A stretch of DNA of 40,967 bases. Source: WQXF01 sp031552825 (GTDB lineage: Bacteria > Bacillota > Clostridia > Christensenellales > Aristaeellaceae). Under the pieces are notes generated by a model, which made no database searches, was not told the origin of the DNA, and saw nothing but the letters and a program-made list of their open reading frames with translations. The stretch is from assembly GCA_031552825.1 (NCBI GenBank), contig JAVBMD010000032.1, positions 1-40,967 on the forward strand, in the 5' to 3' direction. The position numbers and the translations under genes are program-made. Numbering within the stretch: position 1 is the first letter of the stretch; each line of letters starts with the position of its first letter. Of this stretch, positions 8,304-16,660 are shown piece by piece.

Positions 8304-8332
8304 TTTACAAAGCGCGATGCGCATGTTAAAAT
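8304..8332 (+). promoter_or_regulatory. Sigma-A promoter for rpsO
   Basis: TTTACA (8304-8309) and TAAAAT (8327-8332) are separated by 17 bases. The start would fall near 8339, leaving a leader of about 90 bases before rpsO. The leader may bind S15, as in other bacteria, but I cannot fold it with confidence. The 8116-8429 interval otherwise holds only the two divergent promoters. Confidence 0.75.
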
Positions 8333-8429
8333 GTAAAGTACGGTTTTGAACCGCTCGCCCAGTTGGTCGATTCTCCAACGTCCTACTTGGCTTGCGGCGA
8401 TTGCTAAAAATTGCTGGAGGGATTTTTTT

Positions 8430-8693
8430 ATGGACAAGGATCGTAAGTTGCAAATCATCCAAGACTATGCGCGTCACGAGGGCGACACTGGCTCTCCCGA
8501 GGTGCAGGTCGCGCTGCTCACCGAGCGCATCAACCACCTCAACGACCACCTGCAGGATCACAAGAAGGATCACCACTCCCGCCGTGGCCTGCTGCTGATG
8601 GTCGGTCAGCGCCGTGGTCTGTTGGACTATCTCAAAAAGATCGACATCGAGCGCTATCGTGCGCTGATCGCTCGCCTCAACCTGCGCAAGTAA
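8430..8693 (+). CDS. rpsO: 30S ribosomal protein S15
   Basis: S15 is a primary 16S rRNA-binding protein of the 30S platform. The 87-residue product (MDKDRKLQIIQDYARHEGDTGSPEVQ start) contains the invariant GDTGSPEVQVALLTERI, LQDHKKDHHSRRGLL and VGQRRGLLDYL segments. The ATG follows GGAGG by 9 bases; upstream in-frame codons are not conserved. It precedes pnp, the near-universal rpsO-pnp arrangement. Confidence 0.98.
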   Translation: MDKDRKLQIIQDYARHEGDTGSPEVQVALLTERINHLNDHLQDHKKDHHSRRGLLLMVGQRRGLLDYLKKIDIERYRALIARLNLRK

Positions 8694-8717
8694 GCTCTCG
8701 GTGAGGCGGAGGCTCGC

Positions 8718-8768
8718 AGAAAAGCCGTCCTTCGGGGGAGCATATGCTTGCCGAATGTCGGCTTTTCT
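8718..8768 (+). other. rpsO-pnp intergenic hairpin
   Basis: Arms AGAAAAGCCG (8718-8727) and CGGCTTTTCT (8759-8768) pair over 10 bases around a 31-base insert. In many bacteria this gap carries an RNase III-cleaved hairpin through which PNPase controls its own messenger. The position and shape fit, but cleavage here is inferred. Confidence 0.5.
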
Positions 8769-8829
8769 CGCACATTGCGCGTTTGGCGCACCCATGAAAA
8801 CGCAGGCAGAGCCTGAAAGGAGACCCTTG

Positions 8830-10998
8830 ATGCATCACGTATATGAAATGGATCTTGCCGGGCGCAAGCTTTCGCTGGACTTCGGCAAGTATGCGGGGCA
8901 AGCCAACGGCGCCGTGCTGGTGCGCTATGGCGAGACCGCCGTCCTCGTGGCGGCCACCTCGTCGGCCAAGCCGCGCGACGGGATGGACTTTTTCCCGCTG
9001 AGCGTCGACTTTGAAGAGAAGCACTACGCCGTGGGCAAGATCCCCGGCGGCTTCATCAAGCGCGAAGGACGCCCCACCGAGAAGGCCACCCTTACCTGCC
9101 GCCTGATCGACCGCCCGATCCGCCCGCTATTCCCCAAGGGCATGCGCAACGACGTGCAGGTGATGGCGATCACGATGTCGGTGGAGCCCGACCTGCCGCC
9201 GGAAATCCCGGCGATGATCGGCTCCTCCGCCGCGCTGTGCGTGTCGGACATCCCCTTCGGCGGGCCTACCGGCTCGGTGATGGTGGGGCTGATCGACGGC
9301 AAGTTCGTGCTCTGCCCCGACGAGGCGCAGCGCGCGGCTTCGGAGCTGCATCTGGTGGTCTCCGGCACCAAGGACGCCGTGATGATGGTGGAAGCCGGGG
9401 CCAAGGAGATCAGCGAAAAGACCATGCTCGACGCCATTCTCTACGCCCACGAGGAGATCAAGAAGATCGTCGCCTTCCAAGAGAAGATCGTGGCCGAGAT
9501 CGGCAAGCCGAAAAAGGAATATCCGCTCTCGCTCACCGGGCAGGACGTCGCCGACGCGGTGCGCGCCTTCGCGTACGACCGCTGCGTTTGGTCGTTCGAT
9601 ACCTTTGACCGCCACGAGCGGCAGGCGCGCGAGGAGCAGGTGAAGCAGGAGGTGCAGGCGCACTTCGCCGAAACCTTCGCCGGACGGGCGAACGAGGTCG
9701 GCGACGCGCTGTACTACCTGAACAAGGAAATCATGCGCAAAAAGATCCTCGAGAACGGCGTGCGCCCCGACGGCCGCGGCCTGCGCGAGGTGCGCCCGAT
9801 TTGGGCGGAGACCAGCGTGCTGCCGCGCCCGCACGGCTCGGCGGTGTTCACGCGCGGCGAGACGCAGGTGATGACCATCGCCACCCTCGGCACCATCAGC
9901 GAGGCGCAGATCCTCGACGGGCTGGGCAGCGAGGACCGCAAGCGCTACATGCATCACTACAACTTCCCGCCGTATTCCACCGGCGAGGCGGGCCGCCTGC
10001 GCGCCCCCGGCCGCCGCGAAATCGGCCACGGCGCACTGGCCGAGCGTGCGCTGGAGCCGGTGATCCCCGCCGAGGCGGATTTCCCGTATGCCATCCGGCT
10101 GGTCAGCGAGGTCATGTCCTCCAACGGCTCTACCTCGCAGGCCTCGGTGTGCGGCTCCACGCTGGCGCTGATGGACGCGGGCGTGCCGATCAAGGCGCCG
10201 ATCGCCGGTGCCGCGATGGGGCTGATTAAGGACGCCAACTCCGATAAGGTGGCGGTGCTGACCGACATCCAGGGCTTGGAGGATTTCCTCGGCGATATGG
10301 ACTTCAAGGTGGCCGGTTCGATGAACGGCATCACCGCCATTCAGATGGACATCAAGATCAAGGGCATCGACGAGCCGATCCTGCGCCAGGCGCTGGAGCA
10401 GGCGCTGGAAGCCCGCCTGCACATCCTCGGCAAGATGCTCGAGGCGCTGCCGCAGCCGCGCACCGAGCTTTCCAAGTACGCGCCCAAGATCATCCGCTTC
10501 ATGATTAACCCGGAGAAGATCCGCGAGGTCATCGGGCCGGGCGGCAAGATGATTAACAAGATCATCGCCGAGACCGGCGTGCGCATCGACATCGAGGACG
10601 ATGGCCGCGTGTTCATCGCCACGCCCGATGCCGAGGCCGCCGCCAAGGCGCGCCGCATTATCGAAGGCATCGCCAAGGACATCGAGGTCGGCGACGTGTT
10701 CACCGGCAAGGTGGTGCGGATGATGAACTTCGGCGTGTTCGTCGAGCTTGCCCCGGGCAAGGACGGCATGGTACACATCTCCAAGCTGGCCAACGGCCGC
10801 GTCGAGAAGTGCGAGGACGTGGTCTCCATCGGCGACGAGATCGAGGTGCGCGTCGCCGAGGTCGACAGCCAAGGCCGCATCAACCTCGTGCGCAACGACA
10901 TCGTGTACGAGCGCCAGAATCCCGACGGCCCGCGCCCCTCGTTCAGCGGAGACCGCCGTCCGCCGCGCCGCGACGGCACCCGCAGCGACCGGAGCTAA
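8830..10998 (+). CDS. pnp: Polyribonucleotide nucleotidyltransferase (PNPase)
   Basis: PNPase is the trimeric phosphorolytic 3'-5' exoribonuclease of RNA turnover. The 722-residue product has two RNase PH-like domains. The first includes IPGGFIKREGRPTEKATLTCRLIDRPIRPLFPKG in shorter conserved blocks; the catalytic second has PGRREIGHGALAERAL, SSNGSTSQASVCG and TDIQGLEDFLGDMDFK. A KH domain follows (IGPGGKMINKI near 566) and then an S1 domain (MNFGVFVEL, DGMVHISKL). A short basic tail ends it. The ATG at 8830 has AAAGGAG upstream; homology begins right after it. The length is normal. Confidence 0.98.
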   Translation: MHHVYEMDLAGRKLSLDFGKYAGQANGAVLVRYGETAVLVAATSSAKPRDGMDFFPLSVDFEEKHYAVGKIPGGFIKREGRPTEKATLTCRLIDRPIRPLFPKGMRNDVQVMAITMSVEPDLPPEIPAMIGSSAALCVSDIPFGGPTGSVMVGLIDGKFVLCPDEAQRAASELHLVVSGTKDAVMMVEAGAKEISEKTMLDAILYAHEEIKKIVAFQEKIVAEIGKPKKEYPLSLTGQDVADAVRAFAYDRCVWSFDTFDRHERQAREEQVKQEVQAHFAETFAGRANEVGDALYYLNKEIMRKKILENGVRPDGRGLREVRPIWAETSVLPRPHGSAVFTRGETQVMTIATLGTISEAQILDGLGSEDRKRYMHHYNFPPYSTGEAGRLRAPGRREIGHGALAERALEPVIPAEADFPYAIRLVSEVMSSNGSTSQASVCGSTLALMDAGVPIKAPIAGAAMGLIKDANSDKVAVLTDIQGLEDFLGDMDFKVAGSMNGITAIQMDIKIKGIDEPILRQALEQALEARLHILGKMLEALPQPRTELSKYAPKIIRFMINPEKIREVIGPGGKMINKIIAETGVRIDIEDDGRVFIATPDAEAAAKARRIIEGIAKDIEVGDVFTGKVVRMMNFGVFVELAPGKDGMVHISKLANGRVEKCEDVVSIGDEIEVRVAEVDSQGRINLVRNDIVYERQNPDGPRPSFSGDRRPPRRDGTRSDRS

Positions 10999-11015
10999 CC
11001 CAACGATTCCTCCGC

Positions 11016-11039
11016 ATGGCCCGGCATTTGCCGGGCCAT
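11016..11039 (+). other. Short hairpin after pnp
   Basis: ATGGCCCGGC (11016-11025) pairs perfectly with 11030-11039 across a 4-base loop. The following bases are not T-rich, so it may be a processing or partial termination element rather than a full terminator. Confidence 0.5.
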
Positions 11040-11083
11040 CCTACATATCAGCCAAAGCCAGAGAATACGCCAAGGAGCGCACT

Positions 11084-12343
11084 ATGTACGACGAATTTAC
11101 TTTGGGCAACGGCCTGCGCGTCATCGCCGAGCGCATCCCGCACTTCCGGTCGGTCAGCGTAGGGCTGTGGATCGGCGCGGGCTCGATGTACGAGGAGGAG
11201 GCCGACAACGGACTTTCCCACTTCGTGGAGCACATGCTGTTCAAGGGCACGCAGCGGCGCACCGCCAAGCAGATCGCCCAAGAAATGGACGCAATCGGCG
11301 GCCAGATGAACGCCTTTACCGCCAAGGAATGCACCTGCTACTACGCCAAGGTGATGGACGAGCACTTCGAGAACGCCGTCGATCTGCTTAGCGACCTGCT
11401 GCTGCACGCCAAGCTCGACCCGGTGGAGTTTGAGAAGGAGCGTGGCGTCATCCTCGAGGAGATCGCCATGGTGGAGGACATGCCCGAGGATTTGGTGCAT
11501 GACCTGCTCAGCGCCGCGCACTACGAGGGGCAGGCGCTGGCCATGCCGATCCTCGGCACGGCGGAGCAGATCCGCCGCGTCACCCCCGAGATGCTGGCTG
11601 CCTTCCACACCACCCACTACCGGCCGGACAACACCGTGCTGGCGGTGGCGGGCAACTACCAGCTCGACACGCTGCGCGCGCTGGCCGAGAAATACCTTGG
11701 CGATTGGTCGCCCGCGGAGCAGCCCGAGCCGGTGCGCCTGCCGGTGGGATACCAGCCCGGCGTGCGCCAGCGCGAGAAGGACATCGAGCAGATGCACATC
11801 TGCCTCGGCTTCCCCGGCGTGCCGCAGGGCAGTCCGGACATCTACGCGCTGTCGATCCTCAACAACCTGCTGGGCGGCGGCATGTCCTCGCGCCTGTTTC
11901 AGAAGATTCGCGAGGAGATGGGCATGGCCTACTCGGTGTACAGCTATCCCACGCTCAACCCGGGCAGCGGCATGTTCACGGTCTACGCTGGCGCCTCGCC
12001 GGAAAACGCCGAGAAGGTGCTCGAACAGATCGCCGAGGAGCTCAAGCTGCTGCTGGAGCAGGGCATCACCGACGAGGAGTTCACGCAGGCGCGCGAGCAG
12101 CTCAAGGGCGGCTACATCCTCGGGCTGGAGAGCGCCTCCAGCCGCATGTCCTCCATCGGCCGCAACAAGCTGCTGATGAACCGCGCCCAGAGCGAGGACG
12201 AGATCCTGCAAAAGATTGCCGCCGTGACGCAGGCGGACGTGATGCGCGTCGCCCGGCAAATCCTCGAGCAGCCCTGCTCGGCGGCGCTGGTGGGGCGCAA
12301 GGCCGGAAAGCTGGATGTGCGCAAGTACTTTGCGGTATCATGA
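11084..12343 (+). CDS. M16-family zinc metallopeptidase (processing peptidase-like)
   Basis: This 419-residue protein belongs to the M16 insulinase/mitochondrial processing peptidase family. It has the inverted zinc motif HFVEH (46-50) in LSHFVEHMLFKGT, a third ligand in GVILEEIAMVED (glutamate near 126) and the C-terminal partner domain (NNLLGGGMSSRLFQKIREEMGMAYSV as separate blocks). Zinc and catalytic residues are intact, so activity is expected. The ATG follows AAGGAG. In many Firmicutes a homolog lies next to pnp, as here. Its natural substrates are not known from sequence. Confidence 0.93.
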   Translation: MYDEFTLGNGLRVIAERIPHFRSVSVGLWIGAGSMYEEEADNGLSHFVEHMLFKGTQRRTAKQIAQEMDAIGGQMNAFTAKECTCYYAKVMDEHFENAVDLLSDLLLHAKLDPVEFEKERGVILEEIAMVEDMPEDLVHDLLSAAHYEGQALAMPILGTAEQIRRVTPEMLAAFHTTHYRPDNTVLAVAGNYQLDTLRALAEKYLGDWSPAEQPEPVRLPVGYQPGVRQREKDIEQMHICLGFPGVPQGSPDIYALSILNNLLGGGMSSRLFQKIREEMGMAYSVYSYPTLNPGSGMFTVYAGASPENAEKVLEQIAEELKLLLEQGITDEEFTQAREQLKGGYILGLESASSRMSSIGRNKLLMNRAQSEDEILQKIAAVTQADVMRVARQILEQPCSAALVGRKAGKLDVRKYFAVS

Positions 12344-12364
12344 CGCAATATTGCGGGGGGAAAC

Positions 12365-12751
12365 ATGACGACAGAGGATAAGCACGGGCAGGATATGCTC
12401 GCGGAAATCTTTGCGCTGCAAGCCGACTTCGACGGCGCGCTGGCGCAATCGCGCGATCTTTCGCACATCACCCGCGAGGAGTGGATTCAGCGCGAGACGC
12501 TGGCGATGATCTCGGAGCTGGCGGAGCTGATCGACGAGGTGAACTTCAAATGGTGGAAGAATCCCAAGCCCGTGGACGAGGCCGCCGTCAAGGGCGAGCT
12601 GGTGGACGTGCTGCACTTTCTGGTCAGCATGTGCCTGAAGATGGGCATGACCGCCGCCGAGCTGCACGCGCTATACGTGGGCAAGAACCACGAGAATTTC
12701 GCGCGCCAGCAGGGGAAATCCAGCAAGGATCCCGAAGGCTACAAAGCTTAG
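12365..12751 (+). CDS. Dimeric-type dUTPase-like all-alpha NTP pyrophosphatase
   Basis: This 128-residue protein resembles the all-alpha dUTPase/MazG-like family, which hydrolyses (d)NTPs to monophosphates using magnesium. Helical metal-binding motifs are visible as SELAELIDEVNFKWWK and GELVDVLHFLVS, and a conserved tail reads YVGKNHENFARQQGK. Length fits the short dUTPase form common in Firmicutes and their phages. The ATG lies 22 bases after the peptidase stop with GGGGGGA upstream, so it is probably cotranscribed. dUTP is the likeliest substrate; another NTP is possible. Confidence 0.8.
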   Translation: MTTEDKHGQDMLAEIFALQADFDGALAQSRDLSHITREEWIQRETLAMISELAELIDEVNFKWWKNPKPVDEAAVKGELVDVLHFLVSMCLKMGMTAAELHALYVGKNHENFARQQGKSSKDPEGYKA

Positions 12752-12779
12752 CAACTGAACAAAGCATAGCGGCAGAACA

Positions 12780-12814
12780 AAGCGACCCGCGCAAACGATC
12801 TGCGTGGGTCGCTT
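12780..12814. terminator. Hairpin between convergent genes
   Basis: AAGCGACCCGCGCA (12780-12793) pairs with 12801-12814 over 14 bases including one wobble pair, with a 7-base loop. It sits between the dUTPase-like gene and a convergent minus-strand gene. T-runs on either side are weak, so the terminator role is inferred from position and stability. Confidence 0.55.
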
Positions 12815-12828
12815 CGCGTTGTACACAC

Positions 12829-13218
12829 TTACAGCACGGCGATGATGAGCGCGATAAATAGGAAGCTGAGCACCCAGAAAGGCAGAAGGCCAAGCGTCAG
12901 CACGCCCGAGACGATGCAGTTGGTCAGCACCAGCAAGCAGATGAGCAGCCAGACCGCGATCCACATCGTCAGATGATGATGCCAATGTAGGCGCTTGTGG
13001 CCGCAAGGGTCCTCGGTGGGGCGGCAGCCCAGCAGGCGGTGCTGCATTGCGAGGTTTTCACTGGCGATGACCGCCACCGCAAGGGCGCCGAGCAGTGCAA
13101 TGACCAAGTTGGCACTGGTAAACACCACCAGCGGGATACCGAGCGCCAACAGCACGATGATGATGATCGTGGCGATCGAGGCAGCCAAGATGAGGGGCAT
13201 ACATTTCTTTTTCCACAT
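12829..13218 (-). CDS. Hypothetical four-helix membrane protein
   Basis: The 129-residue product has about four hydrophobic segments, two before and two after a short polar stretch. The stretch contains two cysteines and several histidines (MQHRLLGCRPTEDPCGHKRLHWHHH region). The Cys/His-rich loop could bind a metal, which is speculation. The ATG is preceded by GGAGAG. A TATACT hexamer near 13260-13255 could be the -10. No family was recognised. Confidence 0.7.
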   Translation of the reverse strand: MWKKKCMPLILAASIATIIIIVLLALGIPLVVFTSANLVIALLGALAVAVIASENLAMQHRLLGCRPTEDPCGHKRLHWHHHLTMWIAVWLLICLLVLTNCIVSGVLTLGLLPFWVLSFLFIALIIAVL

Positions 13219-13315
13219 AATTCTTTTCTCTCCTTACCCCTGTTATGGCGGGGCAGTATAGCCTATGAGCTTGCTCCGCGAAGCGTTCATACAGAAGAGA
13301 AAATGGAAAAAGCAA

Positions 13316-13339
13316 AACCGGCGCGGAAAAGCGCCGGTT
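13316..13339 (-). terminator. Intrinsic terminator for the Prli42-like gene
   Basis: AACCGGCGC (13316-13324) pairs with 13331-13339 around a 6-base loop. On the minus strand the stem is followed by TTGCTTTTTCC, a classical terminator layout. It ends the minus-strand transcript that begins near 13568. Confidence 0.8.
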
Positions 13340-13441
13340 AGCATCGATAAAGGCAGCCGTCGAATATGCGCAGCGAAGGTGGCCGGGGGGGCGACATCAA
13401 AGCCCTCCGGTCGTGCCCGCAGGCACGAAATGCCTACTCGG

Positions 13442-13543
13442 TTAATGCCCGAACAGCGCGGGCAATAACATGGTGAGCAGCAGGCCGAACACCAGCAGCC
13501 CCGCCAGCGTGCGCACGACGATCTTTTGCGTTTTTTGAGACAT
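13442..13543 (-). CDS. Prli42-like 33-residue membrane miniprotein
   Basis: The 33-residue product begins MSQKTQKIVVRTLAG and has a lysine/arginine-rich N-terminus and one membrane helix of about 18-20 residues ending LLPALFGH. Prli42, described in Listeria, is a membrane miniprotein of about 31 residues that anchors the stressosome and is conserved across Firmicutes (DUF4044-like). Size, charge pattern and helix match. The gene has its own promoter (TTGCAA-16-TATAAT), an AGAGGTG ribosome site 5 bases from the ATG and a downstream terminator, so it is likely expressed. The link to a stressosome is inferred; no stressosome genes lie in this window. Confidence 0.7.
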   Translation of the reverse strand: MSQKTQKIVVRTLAGLLVFGLLLTMLLPALFGH

Positions 13544-13574
13544 GGTGCACCTCTTTCGCTAGTATGCTGCGGTG

Positions 13575-13602
13575 ATTATAGCATATTGCGCGGGGATTGC
13601 AA
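13575..13602 (-). promoter_or_regulatory. Sigma-A promoter for the Prli42-like gene
   Basis: On the minus strand TTGCAA (13602-13597) and TATAAT (13580-13575) are 16 bases apart. The predicted start lies about 25 bases before the ATG at 13543. Confidence 0.7.
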
Positions 13603-13764
13603 AGAGCGAAGACGTGCTTATCAGGGCAAAAGCATTTACCTTTGCGAGCAGCGCTGCGAAGGTCCAGGGCGATCGCAAAGCCCTAGTCGCTCCCCGCAGG
13701 GAGCGAAACACTCCCTGTATGAGCAGAGATTTCGCCTTGAGGAGAGGAACGGAAATCCTTCCAC

Positions 13765-14395
13765 TTGATGGGACAGCCGACCGGGAGACCGACGACGGGG
13801 AGACCGACGACGGGGAAACCGCCGATGGGGAAACCGACGACGGGGAGACCGCCGCCTGCGGGCAGCGGGAATCCCCCCTCCACAGTTCGCCATAGTCGCT
13901 TGCTACGCAAGCTCGTTGGCTCACTGGGCTTCCGCCTCGATTATTCGGCCACTGGCAGATCTCGGCTCCGCCCCACTGCGGCGGTCCCCCCACAATTCGC
14001 AATAGTCGCGCAAGCGCTCCTTTGCTCATTGGACTTTTGCGCCGTCTCTTCGCGCCACTGGCGCGACGGCGCTCTGTCCCCGTTTGACAAGGGAGGCAGG
14101 GGCTGAAACCAAAATTCTTTTATGAAATAAGAAACATACATCGGCCTCCAAAAGCCTCCCTTGTTAAATGGAGGTGCCGCCCACAGGCGGCGGAGGGATT
14201 CCCGCCGCCAGAAGCGGCGGTCTCCTCGGCAGGCGGCGGAGGGATTCCCGCCGCCAGAAGCGGCGGTCTCCTCGGCAGGCGGCGGAGGGATTCCCGCCGC
14301 CGATGCGGCGGTCTCTCCAGCGTGAGCGGGGCGGAGCCGAGATCGGCCAGTGGCCGATTAATTGGGGCGAACTGTGGCGGAGGGATTTCGTCCCA
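13765..14395. repeat. Modular palindromic repeat, copy B (largest, expanded)
   Basis: This fills most of the 943-base gap before ppk1. It starts with about five degenerate 15-bp units (GGGGAGACCGACGAC type, about 13785-13850). A diverged copy of the nested module follows (about 13884-13975), then a clear reverse-oriented copy (about 13990-14081). Next come the left arm, a core at about 14098-14154, and a right arm. The right arm carries 46-bp tandem units starting at 14185, 14231 and 14277. A last GC-rich segment (14326-14395) partly mirrors 13955-13975. I see no gene in it; short open frames across it are repeat artefacts. Confidence 0.85.
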
Positions 14396-14439
14396 CACAA
14401 CAAATTCCATAGTCCTATGCGCAAACAACCAAAAGATGC

Positions 14440-14445
14440 TATAAT
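14440..14445 (+). promoter_or_regulatory. Possible -10 element for ppk1
   Basis: A perfect TATAAT lies 41 bases before the ppk1 start, in an AT-rich patch between the repeat block and the gene. No good -35 hexamer is found at 16-18 bases upstream. Confidence 0.4.
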
Positions 14446-14486
14446 AAGCCCAACAAAAAAATCCTTCACGCATAGGAGAGCCGCGT

Positions 14487-16577
14487 ATGTCACAGCAGAG
14501 CAAACATTTGGGCAGCGCGCCGGAGCACTTCGTAAACCGGGAGCTGAGCTGGCTGGAGTTCAACCATCGCGTGCTGATGGAGGCCGCCAACCCGGAGAAC
14601 CCGCCCTTCGAGCGCATGAAGTTTCTCTCGATCGTCTCCTCCAACTTGGATGAGTTTTTCATGATCCGCGTGGCGGGGCTGCGCAGCCTGTGCAACGCGG
14701 GCGTTAAGCGCACCGACGCGGCGGGGCTCACGCCAAAGCAGCAGCTTACCCGCGTCATGCCGCGCGTGCAGGCGATGATCCGCGAGCAATACCGCATTCT
14801 GCGCGATCAGGTGCTGCCGGATCTGCGGCGGTGCGGCGTGCAGATTTTGCCCTGCGCCGCGCTGGGCGAGCAGGCCGCCGAGTGGGCGGAGCGCTTCTTT
14901 CAGCGCGAGGTGTACCCGGTGCTCACGCCCATGGCGGTGGACGCCAACCGCCCCTTCCCGCATATCCTGAACCGCAGCCTGAACTTGGGCGTGCTGCTCG
15001 CGCCGCGGCAGGGCGACGAGCCGGACTTCGCCACCGTGCAGGTGCCTTCCGGCCTGCCGCGCGCCGTCCGCCTGCCCAAGGGCGGCGAGCACGGCACGGC
15101 GTTCTTGCTGCTGGAGGACTTGATCGCCCACAACATCCACCGCCTGTTCGTGGGGCGCAAGGTGCTGTGCTGCACGCCCTACCGCATCACGCGCGACGGG
15201 GATTTTGAGGTCGACGAGGAGGATGCGGTGGACATCCTGACCGAGGTGGAAAAGTCCATCAAGAAGCGCAAGTGGGGCGCGGTGATCCGGCTGGAGATCG
15301 CCCACGACGCCGAGGAGGCGCTGCTGCGCACGCTGCGCCGGGCGCTCAAGGCCACCAAGGACGAGGTGTACGCCATTCACGGCCCCATCAATCCGGACTT
15401 TTTCATGAAACAGATTTACGGCACCGAGGGGCATAGCGCGCAGAAGTACGCGCCCTTCACGCCGCGCGTGCCGACGGAGCTGGCCGACGCCGAAGGCAAC
15501 GATTTCTTCGCCGCCATCGCGCGGCAGGATATCCTCCTGCACCACCCCTACGACAGCTTCGATCCAGTGGTGCGGTTTCTGCAGGAGGCCGCCAAGGACC
15601 CGCGCGTGATGGCCATCAAGCAAACGCTGTACCGGGTTAGCGGGCAATCGCCGGTGGTGCGCGCGCTGGCCGACGCCGCCGACGCGGGCAAGCAGGTTAC
15701 CGTGATGCTGGAGATCAAGGCGCGCTTCGACGAGGAGAACAACATCGCTTGGGGCAAGCGGCTGGAGCGCGCCGGGTGCCATGTGGTATACGGCCTCAAG
15801 GGGCTCAAGACCCATGCCAAGATCACGCTGGTGGTGCGGCGCGAGGAGGAGGGCATCCGCCGCTACGTACACCTCGCCACCGGCAATTACAACGACGTGA
15901 CCGCCAATCTGTATACCGACATCGGCCTTTTTACCGCGCGGCCGGAGTACGGCGAGGACGCCACCGCTTTCTTCAACATGCTCACCGGCTACAGCGAGGC
16001 CCCGGCGCTGCACAAGCTGATCTACGCGCCGGTACACCTGCGCGAGCAACTGCTTGCGCGCATCCGCCGCGAGGAGCAGCACGCGCTGGCGGGTCGCCCT
16101 TGCGGCATCGCCGCCAAGCTCAATTCGCTGCTCGACCCGGAGATCAGCGACGCGCTGTGCCGCGCCAGCCAAGCCGGGGTGCGCGTGCGCCTGCTGGTGC
16201 GCGGCATCTGCGACCTGCGCCCCGGCATGCCGCAGCACAGCGAGCGCGTGGAGGTACACTCCATCGTCGGCCGCTTCTTGGAGCACAGCCGCGTCTATTG
16301 GTTCACCAACGGCGGCGAGGACGAGGTGTACCTCGCCAGCGCCGACTGGATGACCCGCAACCTCGACCGCCGCGTGGAGCTGATGTTCCCGGTGGAGGAG
16401 GAGGCGCTCAAGGCGCGCGTGCGGGACATCTTCGAGAAAAGCTGGGCGGACAACGAAAAGACCTGGGTGATGAATGCCAAGGCCGACTACGCGCGCGTGC
16501 GCGCGGAGGAAGGCGCGGCGCGGCTGAACGTGCAGGAGGCGCTGATTGCCGAGGCGCGAGAAGAAGAATATAATTAA
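14487..16577 (+). CDS. ppk1: Polyphosphate kinase 1
   Basis: PPK1 polymerises the gamma phosphate of ATP into inorganic polyphosphate, reversibly. The 696-residue product has the N-terminal NRELSWLEFNHRVL motif, the middle head domain, and two phospholipase D-like catalytic domains. The autophosphorylated histidine falls at 443 in THAKITLVVRR and the second histidine at 462 in YVHLATGNYND, the same spacing as in the E. coli enzyme. ASADWMTRNLDRRVELMFPV lies near the end. The ATG follows AGGAGAG. No ppx partner is adjacent. Length and motifs are normal. Confidence 0.97.
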   Translation: MSQQSKHLGSAPEHFVNRELSWLEFNHRVLMEAANPENPPFERMKFLSIVSSNLDEFFMIRVAGLRSLCNAGVKRTDAAGLTPKQQLTRVMPRVQAMIREQYRILRDQVLPDLRRCGVQILPCAALGEQAAEWAERFFQREVYPVLTPMAVDANRPFPHILNRSLNLGVLLAPRQGDEPDFATVQVPSGLPRAVRLPKGGEHGTAFLLLEDLIAHNIHRLFVGRKVLCCTPYRITRDGDFEVDEEDAVDILTEVEKSIKKRKWGAVIRLEIAHDAEEALLRTLRRALKATKDEVYAIHGPINPDFFMKQIYGTEGHSAQKYAPFTPRVPTELADAEGNDFFAAIARQDILLHHPYDSFDPVVRFLQEAAKDPRVMAIKQTLYRVSGQSPVVRALADAADAGKQVTVMLEIKARFDEENNIAWGKRLERAGCHVVYGLKGLKTHAKITLVVRREEEGIRRYVHLATGNYNDVTANLYTDIGLFTARPEYGEDATAFFNMLTGYSEAPALHKLIYAPVHLREQLLARIRREEQHALAGRPCGIAAKLNSLLDPEISDALCRASQAGVRVRLLVRGICDLRPGMPQHSERVEVHSIVGRFLEHSRVYWFTNGGEDEVYLASADWMTRNLDRRVELMFPVEEEALKARVRDIFEKSWADNEKTWVMNAKADYARVRAEEGAARLNVQEALIAEAREEEYN

Positions 16578-16614
16578 TAGCATTATAAAATTAACGATTA
16601 TCATTAAAAATCGG

Positions 16615-16643
16615 TTGACTGCTGCGCGTTTTTGTGTTATCCT
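16615..16643 (+). promoter_or_regulatory. Sigma-A promoter for the DUF2975 operon
   Basis: TTGACT (16615-16620) and TATCCT (16638-16643) are 17 bases apart. The start would lie near 16650, giving a leader of only about 11-14 bases before the first gene. Confidence 0.7.
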
Positions 16644-16660
16644 CCGGGCAAGGGGGGATC

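Noticed and set aside
9127..10872. Long antisense open frame opposite pnp (581 codons)
   Set aside because: It is the mirror of a GC-rich codon pattern. The product is His/Ala/Leu/Arg-rich with no motif, and pnp on the other strand is unmistakable. Similar long antisense frames opposite ppk1, phoH-yqfD and the kinase fusion were rejected for the same reason.
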